Positions 57,992 to 64,000 of a stretch of 64,000 nucleotides of DNA are shown here, one piece after another. Numbering within the stretch: the stretch's first letter is position 1; every line of letters begins with the position of its first letter. The position numbers and the translations under genes are program-made. The notes below the pieces were generated by a model. It saw nothing but the letters and a program-made list of their open reading frames with translations, had not been told where the DNA came from and did no database searches. The stretch covers positions 62,001-126,000 of the forward strand of contig NZ_JAQAGY010000013.1 in assembly GCF_027533645.1 (NCBI RefSeq), written 5' to 3'. This DNA comes from Paenibacillus caseinilyticus (GTDB lineage Bacteria; Bacillota; Bacilli; Paenibacillales; NBRC-103111).

Positions 57992-59158
57992 CTACAGCTC
58001 CTTTCCCCGGAGCCACTCGCCCGCCCGCTCCGTCTCCGTCAAGTACGGAACCTTCAGCGATTCGGCGGCTTCGCGCAGGTAGTTCTCGTCCACGAAGGGC
58101 CCAAGCTCCAGCTTCTTCTCGAGCTTGCCCAGCCCGCTCAGGAACTGGATACTGCCGTCCAAGGTCCCGAGGTCCTTCGTATAAACGGCGGCATCGAAGC
58201 GGATGTTCTCGACCATCTTCCGACATACCTCGGGCGGGAACTTGCTCTCCTCCTCGAAGATCTTCGCTGTCTCCTCGGGATGCTCCTTGGCGAATTGGTG
58301 CGCCTCGATCAGCGCCCGCAGGAAAGCGGTGACGTAGATCCGGTTCGCCCCCGCCCAGTCCTTGTTCGCCACGACCCCGGCCAGGTAATCGATCTTCGTC
58401 GCCTCGCCCGGCTGCAGGATGGTGCCGATCCCCTTGAGGCCGATCAGGCTCGGATACGGCTCCCACGTCGAATGGGCGGCCACCTTCCCCTGCTCGATGC
58501 TCTGCATGCCCACCGTCACGGACTGGTCGACGATCTTGACCTTCTCCGCGAGGCCGTGCTGCCGCAGTGTCTCCAGCAGCATCCGGTGGGAGGAGCTGCC
58601 GATCGGCGTGGAGACCGTCTGTCCCGCCAGATCCGCCACCTGCCGGATCCCGCTGCCCTTCGGCACGACGATCGCCTGGTTCCGGCCGAGCTCGCCCTTG
58701 CCGTCGAAGGCCAAGAAGACAGAGTGGTAGTTCGGCTGAGTCAGCCCCATCACACCGTTGAGCAGCGAGGGCATATCGCCGAGGATGCTCAGCTGGATTT
58801 TGCCGCCCACCATGTTATTGTTAAGGATCGATCCCGCGGTCGCATCGAACCACTTGACCTCCACTTGGTCCGCGGGCGCCAGCTCCTTCAGATGCTTCTC
58901 GTACAGCTTGCGGTTCTTCATAATCAAAGCGCCCCAGGTCTGGGCCGTGGGCGACTGGTAGCCCACCGTTACCAAAGCCTGCTTGCCGGCGGCCGTCCCG
59001 TCTCCCGAAGCGGCAGCCGGTTTGGCCGAAGCCGTCACATCGCCGCTTGTGCCTGTCCCTTGTCCTGCGCCGCAGCCGGTAAGTGCCGCAGCTATCGCCA
59101 GGGAGGCAAGAAGCAGCGCCCCCCGTCCTTGTCCTGCCCGTGATCGCTGCCTGATCAT
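57992..59158 (-). CDS. ABC transporter substrate-binding lipoprotein, SsuA/TauA-like
   Basis: 388 residues. Signal peptide with lipobox AALTGC, then a Gly/Ala/Thr linker. The body is an NMT1/SsuA-like binding protein: VTVGYQSPTAQTW, GGKIQLSILGDMP, SSHRMLLETL, HSTWEPYPSLIG, FDAAVYTKDLGTLDG. It shares these landmarks with the binding-protein half of the divergent regulator at 61668-62885. It sits between the ferredoxin gene and the permease. The ligand is unknown; sulfonate-like anions are the family's usual ligands. Confidence 0.94.
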   Translation of the reverse strand: MIRQRSRAGQGRGALLLASLAIAAALTGCGAGQGTGTSGDVTASAKPAAASGDGTAAGKQALVTVGYQSPTAQTWGALIMKNRKLYEKHLKELAPADQVEVKWFDATAGSILNNNMVGGKIQLSILGDMPSLLNGVMGLTQPNYHSVFLAFDGKGELGRNQAIVVPKGSGIRQVADLAGQTVSTPIGSSSHRMLLETLRQHGLAEKVKIVDQSVTVGMQSIEQGKVAAHSTWEPYPSLIGLKGIGTILQPGEATKIDYLAGVVANKDWAGANRIYVTAFLRALIEAHQFAKEHPEETAKIFEEESKFPPEVCRKMVENIRFDAAVYTKDLGTLDGSIQFLSGLGKLEKKLELGPFVDENYLREAAESLKVPYLTETERAGEWLRGKEL

Positions 59159-59276
59159 GGTTCACTCCCCTTTCGTTCTATCCGGATGGGAAAAGCCCGG
59201 GCCCCCGGGCCCAACAGACGGGACCGGAGCCCGACTTCTTCTGTCTCAACTACGATCTCATCTGCTATCCCATCAC

Positions 59277-59510
59277 CTATCTCACAAGATAAGGCAGATT
59301 GACGCGGACGGCATCCACAGGGCAGTCCGTCTGGCACGGAGTGCAGTACCAGCATTCGTCGTATTTCATATAAGCTTTGCCGTCTTTGTCCAGCGCGAGG
59401 ATGCCCATGGGGCATACCTGGACGCAGATGTCGCAGCCGATGCATTTGTCCCGGTCAATAATGACGCTAGCTTCCGTGCGCTGTCCGACCGCTTTAGCCG
59501 ACATGTTCAT
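59277..59510 (-). CDS. Two-cluster [4Fe-4S] ferredoxin, AprB-like
   Basis: 77 residues with two cluster motifs: Cys23-26-29-33 (CIGCDICVQVCP) and Cys53-56-59-63 (CWYCTPCQTDCP). The second cluster spacing and the Trp near it (ECWYCTPC) resemble the AprB subunit of adenylylsulfate reductase, though without its C-terminal tail. It probably carries electrons to or from the flavoprotein encoded just upstream, whose end it overlaps by 17 nt. The ATG at 59510 follows GAGGTG by 7 nt. It is on the same strand as the ABC transporter genes and likely co-transcribed. Confidence 0.93.
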   Translation of the reverse strand: MNMSAKAVGQRTEASVIIDRDKCIGCDICVQVCPMGILALDKDGKAYMKYDECWYCTPCQTDCPVDAVRVNLPYLVR

Positions 59511-61212
59511 GCGGTTTCACCTCCTCGTGGTTGGGTGCGTCCGGCTTCTCTACAATGTAAGGCGGCAGCTCCTTGGTATACAGTTCGAGACTTCCGCTGT
59601 CTCCCTTGCGCACGATGACGCGCTTCAGCCAGTTGGCATCGTCGCGCTCCGGATAATCGAGGAAGTAGTGGTAGAACCCCCACCGGCTCTCCTTGCGGAA
59701 CAGCGACGCCTTGGCCATCATCTCGGCGCAGTCGACGATGCTGTGGATCTCCATGGCCCGGCCGAGCTCGTGCGCGTCCCGCGCGCCGAGCTGCTGCAGA
59801 TCGACCTTGCGGAAGTGCTCGATCTTCTCCAGCGCGATATCCATCTTCGTGATGGTCTTCGGCGGCATCAGATAATCGGTAACGATGCGTCGGATCTTGT
59901 ATTCGACCTGCTGAGAAGGCACCCCGTCAGGCCGGCTCAGCGGCTGATACAGGCGCTCGCGCTCCGCTTCGATCTGCGCAGGGTCAGGTTCCTGTTCGGA
60001 CTGAAGGGCGGCAAAGGCAGCCGCATTCGTACCGGCGATCTTGCCGAAGGTCAGCGCGCCGAGCAGGTACTGGTGCGGCACGCAGGCCATATCGCCTGCT
60101 GCATACAGCCCGGCCATCGACGTCTCCGCCTCGTGGTTGACGAGTACGCCGGATGCGCTGTGGCCGCTGCACAGCCCCACTTCGGAGAAGTTCAGCTCCA
60201 CCATGTCCGTGCGGTAGTTCTTGCCACGGCCTTCATGGAACCGGTCCCGGCTCGGCCGCTCGTTGTTATGGAGAATCGATTCGATCTCGGAGATGATGCC
60301 GTCTTCCAGATGGGTGAGCTTCAGGTAGAGCGGCCACTCGCCCCGGTTCTTCAGCTTCCACATGTTCATGATGAGCTCGCCGCTCCAGTAGTCGCAGCCG
60401 GTCACCCGCTCTCCCTTGGCGTTGGCCGTATAGCCGCCGAACGGTCCCGCGACATAGGCGCAGGCCGGCCCGTTGTAGTCCTTCATCGTCGGGTTGATCT
60501 GGTAGCACTCGATCCCCGTGAGCTCCGCCCCCGCGTGGTAGGCCATCGCGAAGCCTTCCCCGGAATTCGTCGGATTCTCGTATGTGCTGTAGAGATAGCC
60601 CGAGTCAGTGAGCCCCATCCGCCCCGCTGCACCGGCGGTCATGACCACCGCCTTCGCCCGGACGATGATGAAGTCGCCATTCTTGACATCAAGGCCTAGA
60701 GCGCCGATAACCTGGTTGCCGCGGGTCAGCAGCCGGGTCGCCATGACGCGGTTCACGACCTTGCAGCGCATCTGCTTGACCTTCTTCGCCAGAATCACCT
60801 TCAGATCGCTCGCTTTGGGCATCGGCAGCACATAACGCCCTTTCCGGTGGACCCGGTGAACATTGTAGTAGCCGGTCTCATCCTTCTCGAAGTCGACGCC
60901 CCACGAGTCGAGCTCCTGCACGATGCCGAAGCATTCGGAGGCTTGGCGGTACACCGCCCGCTGGTCGATAATCCCGTCGTTGGACTCCGTAATCTCAAGC
61001 GTATATTCCTCCGGCGTCGCCTTGCCCGGAATGACCGCGTTGTTCAGTCCGTCCATGCCCATGGAGATCGCTCCGCTGCGGCGGATATCCGCCTTATCGA
61101 GCACGAGCACGTTCAGCTCCGGGTTCGCCTGCTTGGCTTTGATCGCCGCCATCGTTCCTGCGGTCCCCCCGCCGATGATCAGCACATCCGTCGTGTACTC
61201 TCTTGTCTGCAT
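59494..61212 (-). CDS. FAD-dependent fumarate reductase/AprA-like flavoprotein
   Basis: 572 residues. N-terminal FAD motif LIIGGGTAGTMAA, SGAISMGMDGLNNA, KGRYVLPMPKASDL, the substrate region YQINPTMKDYNGPACAYVAGPFGGY, and the C-terminal FAD motif LYAAGDMAC. This belongs to the succinate dehydrogenase/fumarate reductase/AprA flavoprotein superfamily, and several segments (NPTMKDYNGP, GAFGGY-like) follow AprA. Paired with an AprB-like ferredoxin it could oxidise or reduce a sulfur compound or an unsaturated acid. It lies upstream of an SsuABC-like transporter. True dissimilatory AprA in an aerobic Firmicute would be unexpected, so a different substrate is likely. Ribosome site GGAGGAGG precedes the ATG. 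Confidence 0.9.
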   Translation of the reverse strand: MQTREYTTDVLIIGGGTAGTMAAIKAKQANPELNVLVLDKADIRRSGAISMGMDGLNNAVIPGKATPEEYTLEITESNDGIIDQRAVYRQASECFGIVQELDSWGVDFEKDETGYYNVHRVHRKGRYVLPMPKASDLKVILAKKVKQMRCKVVNRVMATRLLTRGNQVIGALGLDVKNGDFIIVRAKAVVMTAGAAGRMGLTDSGYLYSTYENPTNSGEGFAMAYHAGAELTGIECYQINPTMKDYNGPACAYVAGPFGGYTANAKGERVTGCDYWSGELIMNMWKLKNRGEWPLYLKLTHLEDGIISEIESILHNNERPSRDRFHEGRGKNYRTDMVELNFSEVGLCSGHSASGVLVNHEAETSMAGLYAAGDMACVPHQYLLGALTFGKIAGTNAAAFAALQSEQEPDPAQIEAERERLYQPLSRPDGVPSQQVEYKIRRIVTDYLMPPKTITKMDIALEKIEHFRKVDLQQLGARDAHELGRAMEIHSIVDCAEMMAKASLFRKESRWGFYHYFLDYPERDDANWLKRVIVRKGDSGSLELYTKELPPYIVEKPDAPNHEEVKPHEHVG

Positions 61213-61667
61213 CCTTCGGTCCTCCTCCTTCGGTGTCTCTGTTTCACGGCCTGCTTATCAGGTATGAAGCCAGGCTCGAAAGCCCAGTACAACCATTCCG
61301 ATAAAGCCGCTCGTTTTTATTGGCTTGAATGCAATGTACCATGCCTCATGCCGTGCATCCATCCGGTGAGGAGGAATGCGCAGGAATGAGGATGAATGAG
61401 GATCTCGCCCAAAGTTTGCCAAAAACAGCCAAGTCCGTATATGCCGCCAATCATTAGGGAAGGAAGCTGCACGGGCGTTCAGCCGCACCCAAACGAGCCG
61501 TAAAGCCCGAGAGCGAGCCCGAGAGCCAACAGGCGAGATTTCAGGCAGCATGCCGCAGCAGCAAAAGACGCTTCCGTTCTTGTCAGAACGGGCGTCTTCG
61601 GATACAATTTATATCATATTAATAAGGTCGGCATACAGGGCATTATTCAAAGGAAGGGGGAATCCGA
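61213..61667. promoter_or_regulatory. Divergent control region of the flavoprotein operon and its regulator
   Basis: 455 bp without a gene. It holds the promoters of both the flavoprotein (minus) and the fusion regulator (plus). An inverted repeat at 61565-61598 (aagacgc-tt-ccgttct / agaacgg-gcgtctt, loop tgtc) is the strongest structural signal and may be an operator or attenuator. AT-rich sequence at 61600-61640 (tacaatttatatcat) probably contains the regulator's -10 element. Confidence 0.5.
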
Positions 61668-62885
61668 ATGGAATCCAGAAGGCAGGCAGCCTCTCTGCCC
61701 CTGCTGACGCTGCAGGAAGCTCTCGACCTGCTCGGGGTCAGCCGGGCAACAGTAGACCGGTGGAGACAGAACCGGGGGCTCCCGTGTATCAAAATCGGAC
61801 GCGAAGTCTACTTCGACGAAGAGGAGCTGCAGCGGTGGATCCGCAGCCAAGCGTCGGTCCGCGATCTGGGGTCCCCCGGCGCCGGGGGCGAAGAACCGCT
61901 GACGCTCACCCTCGGCTACCAGAGCGGGACGGCCCATATGTGGAGCTCCCTGGTGATCAAGGGGCTCCGTCTCCTGGAAGACGAGCTCAGCCTGCTGCAG
62001 CCTGCCCGCCGTATCGCCGTCCGCTGGCGGGATGCGGCCAGCGGACTGGAGCTTGTGGAAGAGCTGATCGCAGGCCAGGTACAGATTGCAGCACTCGGCG
62101 ATTATCCGATCGCGATGAGTGCCGCCCTCAGCCGGGTGCTGCCCCGGTTCAACTCCGTGCTGCTCGCCCTCGACGGCAAGGCCGCCCGCGGCCGGGGGAT
62201 TGCGCTCGCGGTGCCCCGGTCGTTCTCGCTGCGCAGCCTCTCTGATCTGGCCGCCCATACGGTGGCTACGGTACCGCACTCGAGTGCGGACCACCGGCTG
62301 CAGACGCTGCTCGCTCCGCTCGGCACCCGGCAGCCGCAGGTCATTCACCAGCAGATGCCGGAGAACCTGCGCAGCATTGCATGCGAGAGCGTAGGCGCCA
62401 GCGTCATGTGGGAGCCTTACCCCAGCCTGCTCGACTATTCCGGCCAGGGCCGGCTGCTGTTCGCTGAGGGGCTAGGCGGCGATTATTTGACGGGTCTGGC
62501 GGCGGACCAGACTTGGGTCACCGGCCATGAGGATATCGTTATCGCCTACCTCAAGGCGCATCTGAGGGCCCATGCGCTCCTCCGCGAGCAGCCGGGCAAG
62601 ATGGCCAAGCTCGTTGCCCGGGAGGCCAGCCTGCCGCTGGCGGTAGCTAGTCAGGTTCTCTCCCGCGTGCGCTGGGACGCGGCCGTCTACACCCGGGACC
62701 TCGAGACGCTGCAGGGCATTATGGGCAGCGCCTCCTGTGCCTACGAACCGCCGGGAAGCGGGTTATCCGGACGCACCCTGATGTACCGCGGGGAATATTT
62801 GCAGGAGGCCGCCCGCCGGCTCCGTTATCCTGCCGTCGGGGAGAGCGCCGTGATTGGGGACTGGTCCGAGCGCATCCTGTTATAG
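61668..62885 (+). CDS. Fusion regulator: excisionase/MerR-type DNA-binding domain + SsuA-like binding protein
   Basis: 405 residues, no signal peptide. Residues about 13-60 form a helix-turn-helix of the excisionase/MerR class (LGVSRATVDRWRQNRGLP, then VYFDEEELQRWI). From about 75 to the end the protein is an SsuA/NMT1-like binding protein (LTLGYQSGTAHMW, QVQIAALGDYP, VMWEPYPSLLD, WDAAVYTRDLETLQG). These landmarks match the transporter's own lipoprotein at 57992-59158, which suggests duplication and fusion. It would sense the imported ligand in the cytoplasm and control the divergent operon. GGAAGGGGG precedes the ATG. Confidence 0.92.
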   Translation: MESRRQAASLPLLTLQEALDLLGVSRATVDRWRQNRGLPCIKIGREVYFDEEELQRWIRSQASVRDLGSPGAGGEEPLTLTLGYQSGTAHMWSSLVIKGLRLLEDELSLLQPARRIAVRWRDAASGLELVEELIAGQVQIAALGDYPIAMSAALSRVLPRFNSVLLALDGKAARGRGIALAVPRSFSLRSLSDLAAHTVATVPHSSADHRLQTLLAPLGTRQPQVIHQQMPENLRSIACESVGASVMWEPYPSLLDYSGQGRLLFAEGLGGDYLTGLAADQTWVTGHEDIVIAYLKAHLRAHALLREQPGKMAKLVAREASLPLAVASQVLSRVRWDAAVYTRDLETLQGIMGSASCAYEPPGSGLSGRTLMYRGEYLQEAARRLRYPAVGESAVIGDWSERILL

Positions 62886-62949
62886 CCGCAGCGCCGCCAG
62901 CTGCAGGCTGACGCATGACAGCGGAGCAGGCCGTTCCATGGACGGCATG

Positions 62950-62981
62950 CCCCGCTCCGGAACCGGAGCGGGGTTGTTCTT
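62950..62981 (+). terminator. Terminator after the fusion regulator
   Basis: Stem ccccgctcc / ggagcgggg with loop ggaacc, followed by TTGTTCTT. Confidence 0.8.
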
Positions 62982-63168
62982 ATCTGCTCCGTACTCCTTG
63001 TTCAGCTCCGGATTATGGATGGCCGGCACCCGTCCGTTACGGACGGCTTTCTGCTGCACTTCGCCGCTGTGTGCCGTCGCGATCACCTCGAACGCCTCGT
63101 CCTTATGCGTATTGCCCTAGGAATACCGCACCCTGGAACAGGGTAGGTCTTAGCGAATAAAAAAGCGG

Positions 63169-63197
63169 TTGACACCATAAAAAACAGGGGATAACAT
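63169..63197 (+). promoter_or_regulatory. Promoter of the MFS transporter gene
   Basis: TTGACA (63169-63174), 17-bp spacer, TAACAT (63192-63197). Transcription would start near 63204, leaving a leader of about 180 nt. Upstream, 62982-63168 shows no supported gene. Confidence 0.75.
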
Positions 63198-63200
63198 AAG

Positions 63201-63330
63201 ATCTATTCCCGACAATATAGATGGTGTTAGGGGGTATATTATCTGCATTCAAGTCCCTGTCTACTAGTCCACTAGAGATGTCCGTCTTATGCCGTCCGCC
63301 GAGCGGCCGGTAAGCGGAGGTCTCTTTTTT
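63201..63330 (+). promoter_or_regulatory. Structured leader with terminator-like hairpin before the MFS gene
   Basis: Within the leader are a hairpin ATCTAT/ATAGAT (63201-63222), a CTAG/CTAG hairpin near 63259-63278, and a final hairpin (CCgTCCGC / GCGGAGG, 63292-63320) followed by TCTCTTTTTT. This is the layout of an attenuator or riboswitch expression platform. I do not recognise a known riboswitch class. Confidence 0.5.
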
Positions 63331-63386
63331 GTGCAGATGAGCCCCCTTCCCCATGCTTTCCCAATTGAAAAAAGGAGCCTGAATCC

Positions 63387-64000
63387 ATGTCCCTGCCCAC
63401 CCAAGCGGCAAGCTTGAACGTCTCTGCCGGCGCTGCGGGTCCAAAACCTGCCGTCATGCGCATCCTGCTCGCCATATCGCTCGTGCATCTGCTCAACGAT
63501 ACGATCCAGGGGATCATCCCTGCGATTCTTCCGATCCTGAAGAGCTCCATGAGCTTATCTTACATGCAGGCCGGCCTGATCGTATTCGTCCTGAATATGA
63601 CCTCTTCTCTGCTGCAGCCGTTGATCGGCATGGCTGCCGACCGCCGCCCCTCTCCTTACATGCTGCCTCTTGGCGTTGCCGCTACCTTCTGCGGCGTGCT
63701 CGGTCTTGCGTTTGCTCCCACGTATGCCATGGTGCTGTTGTCCGTACTGCTGATCGGACTCGGCTCTGCCGTGTTTCATCCCGAGGGCTCCCGTGTTGCG
63801 TATATGGCCGGAGGTTCCCGCCGGGGGATGGCCCAGTCGGTCTATCAGGTCGGGGGCAACTCGGGCCATGCGCTCGCCTCTGTGATGACTGCGCTGGTCT
63901 TCGTGCCGTTCGGCCAGCTCGGCGCACTCTGGTTCACCTTCGCGGCCGGGCTCGGCATTCTCGTCCAGTTCTATATCGCAAGGTGGTACACCGGTTATCT
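63387..64000 (+). CDS. Fsr-like MFS transporter, 3' end outside window
   Basis: About 204 residues are visible, continuing past the right edge. The ATG at 63387 follows AAAGGAG. The first helices read LLAISLVHLLNDTIQGIIPAILPIL, with the MFS loop motif ADRRPSPY and LLIGLGSAVFHPEGSRVAY, typical of the fosmidomycin-resistance (Fsr) subfamily of drug:proton antiporters. The substrate may be a phosphonate-type drug or another small anion. The gene is probably controlled by the structured leader. It is not linked to the upstream regulator, from which two transcription signals separate it. Confidence 0.9.
   Translation, partial: MSLPTQAASLNVSAGAAGPKPAVMRILLAISLVHLLNDTIQGIIPAILPILKSSMSLSYMQAGLIVFVLNMTSSLLQPLIGMAADRRPSPYMLPLGVAATFCGVLGLAFAPTYAMVLLSVLLIGLGSAVFHPEGSRVAYMAGGSRRGMAQSVYQVGGNSGHALASVMTALVFVPFGQLGALWFTFAAGLGILVQFYIARWYTGY

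Noticed and set aside
62880-63120. Minus-strand frame with a protein-like composition (contains PAIHNPELNKEYGADKN)
   Set aside because: It has no ATG, only an internal GTG without a ribosome site, and overlaps the terminator of the fusion regulator. It may be a gene remnant, but I cannot show it.

Overview
The window looks like part of the chromosome of a GC-rich, spore-forming, soil-type Firmicute, most likely Paenibacillus or a close relative. The evidence is Shine-Dalgarno sites of the AGGAGG type before nearly every gene, several TTG/GTG starts, a YhcN/YlaJ-type spore lipoprotein, an immune-inhibitor-A-like M6 protease, two YesM/YesN-type sensor pairs with LplABC-like sugar transporters, and a Sfp/LoaP/trans-AT polyketide arrangement known from Bacillus and Paenibacillus. 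Species is inferred, not proven.

Bases 1-26200 (minus strand, read right to left) are the start of a trans-AT polyketide synthase (PKS) operon that runs off the left edge. The order is Sfp-type phosphopantetheinyl transferase, trans-acting AT-ER fusion, free ACP, decarboxylating KS, HMG-CoA-synthase-like enzyme (HCS), ECH1, PKS1 (MT-GNAT-ACP starter module, then KS-ACP-ACP), a second HCS, ECH2, PKS2 (KS-KR-ACP-KS0) and PKS3 (DH-ACP-KS-KR-ACP-KS..., incomplete). The chain probably starts from a methylated, decarboxylated malonyl unit. It is extended once to a beta-keto thioester that the HCS cassette turns into a beta-methyl branch on the tandem ACPs, and then passes through reducing and dehydrating modules. 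A divergent loaP (NusG paralogue) and an intrinsic terminator in the operon leader suggest control by processive antitermination. A MATE-family transporter next to loaP is a possible exporter.

Bases 29000-39300 hold small unrelated units: a secreted protein with a CYTH-like region, a Tat-dependent gluconate-2-dehydrogenase-like pair followed by its own tatA, the spore lipoprotein, the M6 protease, an HxlR regulator divergent from a haloalkane-dehalogenase-like hydrolase, and an NAD-dependent epimerase-like gene whose promoter carries two TetR-type palindromes.

Bases 39400-54000 hold two oligosaccharide uptake systems. Each has a lipoprotein, two permeases, a YesM-like sensor kinase and a YesN-like AraC response regulator; an SGNH esterase lies between them. 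Neither has a local ATPase gene, so a shared MsmX-type ATPase is likely. An AT-rich orphan gene and a CPBP-family membrane protease follow.

Bases 56200-62900 hold an SsuABC/TauABC-like ABC transporter joined to a two-cluster ferredoxin and an AprA-like flavoprotein. They are transcribed divergently from an unusual regulator that fuses a DNA-binding domain to a cytoplasmic copy of the transporter's own binding protein. The window ends in an Fsr-like MFS transporter behind a structured leader with a terminator-like hairpin. I found no rRNA, tRNA, CRISPR array, insertion sequence or phage gene.
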